Shown: one piece after another, positions 12,401 to 24,400 of the stretch
How the letters are laid out: each line of letters starts with the position of its first letter
Position numbering within the stretch: position 1 is the first letter of the stretch
Assembly: GCF_041296385.1 (NCBI RefSeq)
Contig: NW_027183583.1
Span: 144,336 to 208,335 of the forward strand
DNA: 64,000 nucleotides
Source of the DNA: Aphelocoma coerulescens
Taxonomy: Eukaryota > Chordata > Aves > Passeriformes > Corvidae
Direction of reading: 5' to 3'
Made by a program: the position numbers and the translations under genes
Notes under the pieces: model-generated
What the model saw: only the letters and a program-made list of their open reading frames with translations
Told to the model about the DNA's origin: nothing
Databases searched by the model: none

Positions 12401-15400
12401 CCTCCCAGTCCCTCCCTATCCCCTCCCAGTCCCTTCCCAGTCCCTCCCAGTTCCTCCCAGTCCATCCCAGTCTCACCAGTTTGTGGCTCCCGGCCCCTCC
12501 CACAGCGGCAGAGGCTCCCCAGGGCCTCGTAGGCGGCGGCTCTGACCTGGCACTGGGGGAACTGGGAGGAACTGGGAGTTACTGGGAGGGACTGGGAGGG
12601 ACTGGGAGGGACTGGGAGGGGACTGGGAGGGACTGGGAAGGACTGGGAAGGACTGGGAGGGGACTGGGAAGGACTGGGAGGGGACTGGGAGGGACTGGGA
12701 GGGGACTGGGAGGGACTGGGAAGGACTGGGAGGGACTGGGAGGGGAACTGGGAGGGAATTGGGAGGGACTGGGAGGTTACTGGTTTATACTGGGAGGGCT
12801 CACCTCGGTCAGATCCAAGATGGCCGCCAGAGTGGAGTCCACGTAGGGCAGGAAGGCGGCACTGGGGACCAGTATGGACCAGTATAAACCAGTATGGACC
12901 AGTATGGACCGGTATGGACCAGTATGGACCGGTATAAACCAGTATGGACCAGTATGGACCGGTATGGACCAGTATGGACCAGTATAAACCAGTATGGACC
13001 AGTATGGACCGGTATGGACCAGTATGGACCAGTATAAACCAGTATGGACCGGTATGGACCGGTATGGACCAGTATGGACCAGTATAAACCAGTATGGACC
13101 AGTATGGACCGGTATGGACCAGTATAAACCAGTATGGACCAGTATGGACCGGTATGGACCCCAGTAAGAGCGACCCCCACCAGTCCCCTCCCAGTTCCCT
13201 CCCAGTCCCTCCCAGTATGGCCCAGTAACCCCCCCAGAGACTTCCCAGTTCATCCCAGTAATTTCCAGTGATGTCCCAGTATGGACCAGTGACCCCTCCC
13301 AGTGCTCCCAGTGTTCCCGGTGCCCTCCCAGTATAAACCAGTAACCCCAAATCCCCCCCAGTCCCTCCCAGTCCCCTCCCAGTCCCCTCCCAATCCCCTC
13401 CCAGTCCCTCCCAGTCCCCTCCCAGTTCCCTCCCAGTCCCTCCCAGTCCCCTCCCAGTCCCCTCCCAATCCCCTCCCAGTCCCTCCCAGTCCCCTCCCAG
13501 TTCCCTCCCAATCCCTCCCAGTCCCTCCCAGTTCCCTCCCAGTTCCCTCCCAGTCCCTCCCAATCCCCTCCCAGTGACTCCCAGTCCCTCCCAGTATAAA
13601 CCAGTAACCCTAAATCCCCTCCCAGTCCCTCCCAGTTCCCTCCCAGTCCCCTCCCAATCCCCTCCCAGTTCCCTCCCAATCCCTCCCAGTCCCTCCCAGT
13701 TCCCTCCCAGTCCCCTCCCAGTTCCCTCCCAGTCCCCTCCCAGTTCCCTCCCAATTCCCTCCCAGTCCCTCCCAGTTCCCTCCCAGTCCCCTCCCAGTCC
13801 CTTCCCAGTCCCTCCCAGTCCCTCCCAGTTCCCTCCCAATCCCTCCCAGTCCCTCCCAGTTCCCTCCCAGTCCCCTCCCAGTCCCTTCCCAGTCCCTCCC
13901 AGTCCCTCCCAGTTCCCTCCCAGTTCCCTTCCAGTTCCCTCCCAGTCCCCTCCCAATCCCCTCCCAGTCCCTCCCAGTCCCTCCCAGTCCCTCCCAATCC
14001 CCTCCCACTCCCTCCCAGTCCCTCCCAGTCCCTCCCAGTTTACCCGCAGTTCTCCGCTATCTCTCCCAGTGCTCCCAGCGCCGCCTCGGCCAATCCCGGG
14101 AAGGCCCCGCCCACTTCCAGCCTGGGGGGAGGGGGCGTGGCCATGACCATAAATGGGCAACGCCCCCTCCCCAAGCCCCGCCCCCTCCCCAAGCCCCGCC
14201 CCCTCCCCCTCTCACTCGGTGACGTCATCCTCCATTGGCTCCGCCCCCTCCTCGTCGTCGTCGTCGTCATGGAGATGCAGCAGCCAATCAGGGGCCTCCG
14301 AGGGGGGCTGGGGGGGAACAGGGACCGGTAAGGGACCAGTAGGGACCAGTATGGACCAGTATGGACCAGTACAGACCGGTATGGGCCAGTATGGATCACT
14401 ATGGGCCAGTATGGACCAGTATGGACCAGTATGGACCAGTATGGGCCAGTAGGGACCAGTATAAACCAGTATGGACCAGTATGGACCGGTATGGACCAGT
14501 GTGGACCGGTATGGACCAGTATGGACCAGTACGGAATAGTACGGACCGGTATGGACCGGTATGGACCAGTATGGACCAGTAGGGACTGGTATGGACCAGT
14601 ATGGACCAGTAAGGACCGGTAGGGACAAGTAGGGACCAGTATGGACCAGTATGGACCAGTAAAAACCAGTATGGACTGGTATGGACCAGTATGGACCAGT
14701 ACAGACCAGCATAAACCAATAGGGACCAGTATGGACCAGTTTGGACCAGTATGGATCAGTATGGACCAGTTTGAACCAGTATGGACCAGTATGGGCCAGT
14801 AGGGATCAGTATGGACCAGTATGGACCAGTACAGACCAGTATAAACCAGTATGGACCAGTAGGGACTGGTATGGACCACTATGGGGCAGTATGGATCAGT
14901 TTAAACCAGTATGGACCAGTTTGGACCAGTACAGATCAGTATAGACCCGTATGGGCCAGTATAAACCAGTATGGACCAGTAGGGACCGGTGTGGACCAGT
15001 CTGGGCCAGTACAGACCAGTATAAACCAGTATAAACCAGTATAGAGTGGTATGGACCAGTACAGACCAGTGTGGACCAGTATAAACCAGTATGGACCTGT
15101 ATGGACCAGTAGGGACCAGTATGGGCCACTAGGAACCAGTATGGACCAGTACGGACCAGTATGAACCAGTATGGAGTGGTATAAACCAGTATGAACCAGT
15201 ATGGACCACTATAAACCAGTATAAACCAGTATGGGCCAGTATGGACCAGTACAAACCAGTGACCCCCCCCCCAGGACCTCCCAGTACCTTCCCAGTGCCT
15301 CCCAGTTCATCCCAGTATGGTCCCAGTCCCTCCCAGTGACGCCCCGGTTCCCTCCCAGTATGCTCCAGTATAGACCAGTAGCCTCCCAGTTCATCCCGGT

Positions 15401-18400
15401 AACCTCCCAGTATAAACCAGTAACCCCCCCAGCGCCCTCCCAGTACCTCCCAGTTCATCCCAGTCCGGCCCATCAGCCACCCAGCACTTCCCAGTATGGA
15501 CCAGTAACCCCCCCCCAGTGAATCCCAGTCCCTCCCAGTAAGGACCAGTAACCCCTTAGGGCTTCCCCAGTTCATCCCAGTAGGGACCAGTTCATCCCAG
15601 TACAGCCCAGCGACCCCTCCAGGACCTCCCAGTTCATCCCAGTACGGCCCAGTGACCTCCCAGTACCCTCCCAGTCCATCCCAGCACCCCCAAACGCCAT
15701 CGCGCCCCAAAACCAGTATAAACCAGTATAAACCAGTACAAACCAGTATAAACCAGTACTCACCAGCGAGGCCGGGGGCCGCAGCGCCCCCTGCAGGACG
15801 GGCAGCACCCGGGGCAGCAGCGGCGCCGCCCCCTCCCCCAACAGCTCCGAGACCGCCGCCGCCAGCACCAAACTGGGAACACTGGTTTGTACTGGGAAGG
15901 GCTCTGGGGGGGACTGGGAGGGACTGGGAGGGACTGGGAGGGGATTGGGCCTTACTGGGACGAACTGGGAGGGGATTCGGGGTTACTGGGAGTGACTGGT
16001 TTGGGGTTTGGGGGTTACTGGGATGAACTGGGAGTCACTGGGAGGGGACTGGGAGGGACTGAGCCTTACTGGGATGAACTGGGATGGACTGGGAAGGGGT
16101 TTTAGTGTTATTGGGAGTTACTGAGAGTTACTGGGATGGACTGGGAGGGACTGGGAGGGACTGGGAGGGGACTAAGAGGGACTGGGAGGGGATTTGGGGT
16201 TACTGGTTTGTACTGGGAGGGACTGGGAGGGACTGGGAGGGACTGGGAGGGGATTTGGGGTTACTGGTTTGTACTGGGAGGGACTGGGAGGGAACTGGGA
16301 GGGAACTCGGGGTTACTGGGAGGGAACTGGGATGGACTGGGAGGGACTGGGAGGGGCTGGGAGGGGATTTGGGGGTTACTGGTTTGTACTGGGAGGGACT
16401 GGGAGGGGATTTGGGGTTACTGGTTTATACTGGGAGGGACTGGGAGGGGATTTGGGGTTACTGGTTTGTACTGGGAGGGACTGGGAGGCCCGAGGTGGGC
16501 GGGGCTTGGCCGGGAGGGGGCGTGGCCAAGGGGAGGGGCCCGGGGGGGGATTTGGGGCCATTTTGGGGCAATTCCGGGAGATTTTGGGGCTTTTTGGGGG
16601 GAATTTTGGGGAATTTTGGGGAATTTTGGGGAAAATTTGGGGAATTTTGGAAAATTTTGAAAAATTTTTGGGGAATTTCGGGGAATTTTTGGGGAATTTG
16701 TGGAAATTGGAAAGTTTTTTTGTAAAATTTGGGGGAATTATAGAGAATTTTGGGGAAATTTGGGGAAATTTGGGAAAATTTTGGGGAATTTTATGGAATT
16801 TTGGAGAATTATGGAGAAATTCGGGGAATTTTGTAGAAATTTTGGTAAAATTTTAGAAAATTTTGAAAAAAATTGGGGAATTTGGAAGAAATTTTGGGGA
16901 AATTTTGGGGATTTTGAAGGAATTTTGATAAAATTTTGGGAATTTTGTAGAATTTTAGAGAAATTTTGGGGAATTTGAGAAAATTTTGGAAAAATTTTGA
17001 TACTTTGGAGAAATTTGGGGTAATTTTGGGGAATTTGAGAAAATTTTGGAGAAATTTGGGGAATTTTGTGGAATTTTGGAGAAATTTTGGGGAATTTTGG
17101 AGAAATGTTACTGGAATTTTGGGGATATTTGGTAATTTGGGGGAAATTTGGGGAAATATGGTAAAATTTAAGGAATTTGGGGGAAATTTGGGGGAAATTT
17201 TGGAGTAATTTTAGAAAAATTTTGGGGAATTTTGGAGAAATTCTGAAAAATTTGGGGAATTTTGAAGAAATTTTAAGAATTTTAAAGAATTTTGAGAAAT
17301 TTTTGGGAATTTTAAGGAAATTTTGGGGAATTTGAGAAAATTTTGGAAAAATTTGGGGAATTTGGGGAATTTTGGGAAAATTTTGGGGAAATTTTGTGGA
17401 ATTTTGGGGTAATTTTGTGGAATTTTGGAGATATGGAGAATTTTGGGGAAATTTTGGGGAAATTTTGGGAATTTGAGAAAATTTTGAAGAAATTTGGGGA
17501 ATTTTGGGGGAATTTGGGGGAAATTTTGTGGAATTTTGGATAATTTTGGGGAAATTTGGGGAAATCTGGTGAAATTGGGAAAATTTCGGGGAAATTCTGG
17601 GGAAATTCGGGGAATTTTTGGGGAATTTTGGGGAAAATTTGGAGAAAATTCTGGGGAATTTTCTGGATTTTTTTTCCCGCATTTTTCGCCCATTTTGTCC
17701 CAATTTTGAAGCTTTTTTGGGGGAGAATTTTGGATTTTTTGGGGATTTTTTGGAATTTCCAGGAATTCCCGGGAAGTTCTGGATTTTTCACGTGACAATT
17801 TTGGGGGAAATTCCCTCGGTTTTGGGACATTTTTGCCCATTTTGGGTCAATTTTGGCCATTTTTGGTCAATTTTTGCCCATTTTTCACCATTTTTCACCA
17901 ATTTTTTGGTTTTTTTTTAAATTTCCGGCAACTTTTGGGGAATTTCGGGAATTTTGGGAATTCTGCCTCAACCCTCATCATTTGCACAACTTTCCCATGG
18001 GATTTTCCCCAAATTTGGGCCATTTTGGGCCATTTTTCCCCATTTTCCCCCCTTTTTTTTGCATTTTTTTGTATTTTTACCAATTTTTCCCAAATTTTTG
18101 GGGAATTTTCGGGATTTTTCAGGAATTTGGGGAATTCATGGAATTCCACCTCAACCCTCATTATTTTCACTTTTTTTCCATGGGATTTTCCCTCATTTTT
18201 GACCATTTTTAACCATTTTTAACCATTTTTAACCCTATTTAACCCTTTTTTCCCCCTTTTTTCCCAAATTCCCCCAAATTTCCCCCAAATTTCCCGGGAA
18301 TTTTCAGGAATTCCAGGAATCCCCAAATTCCCACTGACCTTGACCAATCTCAAACCATTTCTCCTCATTTTTAGGCCATTTTGGGCCATTTTGGGCCATT

Positions 18401-21400
18401 TTTTCACTTTTTTTGCATTTTTTTTGCATTTTTTCCCAATTTTTCCCCAAATTTTTGGGAATTTTCGGGATTTTTCGGGAATTCCCAAAATTCCCCAAAT
18501 TCCCACTGACCTTGACCAATCTCAAACCATTTTTTCCATGGGATTTTCCCTCCTTTTTGGGCCATTTTGGGCCATTTTTAACCATTTTTAACCATTTTTA
18601 ACCCATTTTTTCCCCATTTTTTCCCAAATTCCCCCAAATTTCCCCCAAATTTCCCAGGAATTTTCAGGATTTTTCAGGAATTCCAGGAATCCCCAAATTC
18701 CCACTGACCTTGACCAATCTCAAACCATTTCTCCTCATTTTTAGGCCATTTTGGGCCATTTTGGGCCATTTTTTGCATTTTTTTGCATTTTTTTGCATTT
18801 TTTTGCATTTTTTTTGCATTTTTTCCCAATTTTTCCCAAATTTTTGGGAATTTTCGGGATTTTTCGGGAATTCCCAAAATTCCCCAAATTCCCACTGACC
18901 TTGACCAATCTCAAACCATTTTTTCCATGGGATTTTCCCTCCTTTTTGGCCATTTTTAACCATTTTTAACCATTTTTAACCATTTTTAACCATTTTTAAC
19001 CCTTTTTTTCCCCATTTTTTCCCAAATTCCCCCAAATTTCTCCCAAATTTCCCCCAAATTTCCCGGGAATTTTCAGGAATTCCAGGAATCCCCAAATTCC
19101 CACTGACCTTGACCAATCTCAAACCATTTTCCCTCATTTTTGGGCCATTTTGGGCCATTTTTAACCATTTTTAACCATTTTTAACCATTTTTAACCATTT
19201 TTAACCCTTTTTTTCCCATTTTTTCCCCTTTTTTTCCCAAATTCCCCCAAATTTCCCCCAAATTTCCCAAAAATTTTCAGGAATTCCAGGAATCCCCAAA
19301 TTCCCACTGACCTTGACCAATCTCAAACCATTTCTCCTCGTTTTTGGGCCATTTTGGGCCATTTTTTCACTTTTTTTGCATTTTTTTGCATTTTTTCCCA
19401 ATTTTTACCCAAATTTTTGGGAATTTTCGGGATTTTTCGGGAATTCCCAAAATTCCCCAAATTCCCACTGACCTTCACCAATCTCAAACCATTTTTTCCA
19501 TGGGATTTTCCCTCCTTTTTGGGTCATTTTGGGCCATTTTTAACCATTTTTAACCATTTTTAACCATTTTTAACCCATTTTTTCCCCATTTTTTCCCAAA
19601 TTCGCCCAAATTTCCCCCAAATTTCCCAGGAATTTTCAGGAATTCCAGGAATTCCCAAATTCCCACTGACCTTGACCAATCTCAAACCATTTCTCCTCAT
19701 TTTTGGGCCATTTTGGGCCATTTTGGGCCATTTTTTCACTTTTTTTGCATTTTTTTGCATTTTTTTGCATTTTTTCCCAATTTTCCCCAAATTTTTGGGA
19801 ATTTTCGGGAATATTTGGGAATTCCCAAAATTCCTCAAATTCCCACTGACCCTCACCAATCTCAAACCATTTTTTCCATGGGATTTTCCCTCCTTTTTGG
19901 GTCATTTTGGGCCATTTTTAACCCTTTTTAACCATTTTTAACCCTTTTTTCCCCATTTTTTTCCCCATTTTTTCCCAAATTCCCCCAAATTTCCCCCAAA
20001 TTTTCCGGGAATTTTCAGGAATTCCAGGAATCCCCAAATTCCCACTGACCTTGACCAATTTCCAACCATTTCTCCTCATTTTTGGGCCATTTTTGGGCCA
20101 TTTTGGGCCATTTTTTCACTTTTTTTGCATTTTTTTGCATTTTTTCCCAATTTTTCCCAAATTTTTGGGAATTTTCGGGATTTTTCGGGAATTCCCAAAA
20201 TTCCTCAAATTCCCACTGACCCTCACCAATCTCAAACCATTTTTTCCATGGGATTTTCCCTCATTTTTGGGCCATTTTGGGCCATTTTTAACCATTTTTA
20301 ACCCTTTTTTTCCCATTTTTTCCCCATTTTTTCCCAAATTCCCCCGAATTTCCCCCAAATTTTCCGGGAATTTTTGGGGGAATTTGGGGGAATTTTGGGG
20401 AATTTCTCTCACCTGACCCTGGTGGCCTCGGGCTCCTCCGGCCGGGCCAGGCCCAGCCCCCGCTCCAGCGCCTCCAGCAGCCCCTCCCCCACCACGGCCG
20501 GGCCCAGCGCCCCCAGCACCTCTGCGGAGACCAGTAGGGACCAGTATGAACCAGTATGGACCGGTATGGACCGGTATAAACCAGTATGGACCGGTATGGA
20601 CCGGTATAAACCAGTATGGACCAGTATAAACCAGTATGGACCGGTATGGACCAGTATAAACCAGTATGGACCAGTATGGACCGGTATGGACCGGTATAAA
20701 CCAGTATGGACCGGTATGGACCGGTATGGACCAGTATAAACCAGTATGGACCGGTATGGACCAGTATGGACCAGTATAAACCAGTATGGACCAGTATGGA
20801 CCGGTATGGACCGGTATAAACCAGTATGGACCGGTATGGACCGGTATGGACCAGTATAAACCAGTATGGACCGGTATGGACCAGTATAAACCAGTATGAA
20901 CCAGTATGGACCGGTATGGACCGGTATGGACCGGTATAAACCAGTATGGACCAGTATAAACTATTATGGACCAGTATGGACCAGTATAAACCAGTATGGA
21001 CCGGTATGGACCAGTATGGACCAGTATAAACTATTATGGACCAGTATGGACCAGTATAAACCAGTATGGACCGGTATGGACCAGTATGGACCAGTATAAA
21101 CCAGTATGGACCGGTATGGATCAGTAGGTACCAGTACAGACCAGTTCCCTTCCAGTCCCTCCCAGGGCCCCCAGTGCTCTCCCAGTATAAACCAGTAACC
21201 CCAAATCCCTTCCCAGTCCCTCCCAGTCCCTCCCAGTCCCTCCCAGTTTCCTCCCAATCCCCTCCCAGTCCCTCCCAGTATAAACCAGTAACCCCAAATC
21301 CCCTCCCAGTCCCTCCAAATCCCCTCCCAGTCCCTCCCAATCCCCTCCCAGTTCCTTCCCAGTCCCTCCCAGTCCCTCCCAGTTCCCTCCCAGTCCCTCC

Positions 21401-24400
21401 CAGTCCCTCCCAGTCCCTCCCAATCCCTCCCAATCCCCTCCCACTCCCTCCCAGTCCATCCCAGTCCCTCCCAGTCCCCTCCCAGTCCCTCCCAGTTCCC
21501 TCCCAGTCCCTCCCAGTCCCTCCCAGTCCCTCCCAGTCCCTCCCAGTCCCTCCCAATCCCCTCCCAATCCCCTCCCAGTTCCCTCCCAGTCCCTCCCAGT
21601 ATAAACCAGTAACCCCAAATCCCCTCCCAGTCCCCTCCCAGTCCATCCCAGTTCCCTCCCAGTCCCTCCCAATCCCCTCCCAATCCCCTCCCAGTTCCCT
21701 CCCAGTCCCTCCCAGTATAAACCAGTAACCCCAAATCCCCTCCCAGTCCCTCCCAGTCCCCTCCCAGTCCCTCCCAGTCCCTCCCAATCCCCTCCCAATC
21801 CCCTCCCAGTTCCCTCCCAGTCCCTCCCAGTATAAACCAGTAACCCCAAATCCCCTCCCAGTCCCCTCCCAGTCCCTCCCAGTTCCCTCCCAGTTCCCTC
21901 CCAGTCCCTCCCAGTCCCCTCCCAGTCCCTCCCAGTCCCTCCCAATCCCCTCCCAGTCCCTCCCAGTCCCTCCCAATCCCCTCCCAATCCCCTCCCAGTG
22001 CTCCCAGTTCCTTCCCAGTCCCTCCCAGTCCCTCCCAGTCCCTCCCAGTCCCCCCCAATCCCCTCCCAGTCCCTCCCAATCCCTCCCAGTCCCCTCCCAG
22101 TCCCTCCCAGTCCCTCCCAGTCCCTCCCAGTTCCCTCCCAGTTCCCTCCCAGTGCCTCCCAGTGCCTCCCAGTCTCACCCAGTGCCTGTAACTGGTGGGG
22201 CCCCCCCCGGCTCAGGGCGGTGACGGCTCCGAGCAGGGCAGCGCCGAGGGGGGAGGGGAGGGAGGAGCAGCCGCAGCCTGGGGGGGGGGAGGGGAGGGGA
22301 AATTGGGGGCAAATCCGGGGATTTGGGGAAAATTTGGAAATTTTGGGGATTTTTGGGGGGATTTTTGGGCAAAAATTTGGGGGAATTTTGGGGGATTTGG
22401 GGGGAAATTGGGGGATTTTGGGGGATTTTGGGGAATTTTTGGGAATTTTTGGAAGAATTTTGGGGCATTTTTGGGGGAAATTTGGGGGATTTTGGGGCAT
22501 TTTGGGAAAATTGGGGGATTTGGGGGGAAATTTGGGGGAATTTGGGGAATTTTCAGGAATTTTTCGGGGGATTTTTGGGAAAATTGGGGAATTTGGGGAT
22601 TTTTGGGAATTTTTGGGGGGAATTTGGGGGAATTTTGGGGGATTTGGGGGGAAATTCAGGGATTTGGGGAAAATTGGGGGGATTTTTAGGGGGAATTTGG
22701 GGAATTTGGGGAGAAATTTGGGAGTTTTCAGGGGTTTTGGGGGGGAAATTTGAGGATTTGGGGAATTTTGAGGAATTTTGGGGATTTTGGGGAATTTTTG
22801 GGAATTTTTTGGAAGAATTTTGGGGGATTTTTGGGGGAATTTTGGGGAATTTGGGGGGGAATTTGGGGGAGAGTTTTGAGGGATTTTGGGGAGAAATTTT
22901 GGGGAATTTTTCAGGGGTTTTTGGGGGGAAATTTGGGGATTTTGGGAAAATTGGGGAATTTTGGAGATTTTAGGGAATTTGGGGAATTTTTCAGGAATTT
23001 TTTGGGGGAAATTTGAGGAATTTTCAAGGGGTTTGGGGGGAAATTGGGGGATTTTGGGAAAATTGGGGGATTTGGGGGGAATTTGGGGAATTTGGGGAGA
23101 AATTTGGGAGTTTTCAGGGGTTTTTGAGGGGAAATTCGGGGATTTTTGGGAAAATTGGGGAATTTGGGGATTTTTGGGAATTTTTGGGGGGAATTTGGGG
23201 GAATTTTGGGGGATTTGGGGGGAAATTCAGGGATTTGGGGAAAATTGGGGGGATTTTTAGGGGGAATTTGGGGAATTTGGGGAGAAATTTGGGAGTTTTC
23301 AGGGGTTTTGGGGGGGAAATTTGAGGATTTGGGGAAATTGGAGGAATTTTGGGGATTTTGGGGAATTTTTGGGAATTTTTTGGAAGAATTTTGGGGGATT
23401 TTTGGGGGAAATTTGGGGGATTTTGGGGGATTTTGGAAGAAATTTGGGGGATTTTGGAGGATTTTGGGAAAATTGGGGGATTTTGGGGGAAAATTTGGGG
23501 AATTTTGGGGAATTTTGGGGAATTTGGGGAATTTGGGGGGAATTTGGGGAATTTTTCAGGAATTTTTGGGGGGAAATTTGAGGAATTTTGGGGAATTTGG
23601 GGGGGAATTTCGGGGAGAGTTTTGAGGGATTTTGGGGCGAAATTTTGGGGAGTTTGGGAAAATTGGGGAATTTTGGAGATTTTAGGAAATTTGGGGAATT
23701 TTTCGGGGGGAAATTTGAGGAATTTTGGGGGGAATTTGGGGAATTTGGGGAGAAATTTGGGAGTTTTCAGGGGTTTTTGGGGGGAAATTTGGGGATTTTT
23801 GGGAAAATTGGGGAATTTGGGGGGATTTTGGGAGTTTTCAGGGGTTTTTGGGGGGAAATTGGGGGATTTGGGGAAATTGGAGGAATTTTGGGGATTTTGG
23901 GGAATTTTTGGGGGATTGTTGGGAATTTTTTGGAAGAATTTTGGGGGATTTTTGGGGGAAAATTGGGGGATTTTGAGGGGAAATTTGGGGGAAATTGGGG
24001 GATTTTGGGGGATTTGGGGGAATTTTTAGGGGATTTGGAGGGAAATTCGGGGATTTTGGGAAAATTTGGGGAATTTTGGGGAATTTTGGGGGAATTTGGG
24101 GAATTTTTCAGGAATTTTTAGGGGGATTTTGGGAATTTTGGGGAATTTGGGGGGGAATTTTGGGGAGAGTTTTGAGGGATTTTGGGGAGAAATTTTGGGG
24201 AATTTTTCAGGGGTTTTTGGGGGGAAATTTGGGGATTTTGGGAAAATTGGGGAATTTTGGAGATTTTAGGGAATTTGGGGAATTTTTCAGGAATTTTTTG
24301 GGGGAAATTTGAGGAATTTTGGGGGAAATTTGGGGAATTTGGGGAGAAATTTGGGAATTTTCAAGGGTTTGGGGGGAAATTGGGGGATTTTGGGAAAATT

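Noticed and set aside
12208..14160. Long minus-strand open frames rich in YWSILVHTG or GTGRDWEG
   Set aside because: These are decamer and CCCTCCCAGT repeats read through introns in the sense direction. True exons within are bounded by splice sites and differ in frame.
18340..18600. TTGACC / TTGACCAATCTC as nuclear-receptor half-sites
   Set aside because: A single half-site within a satellite subunit without partner spacing is too weak to call.
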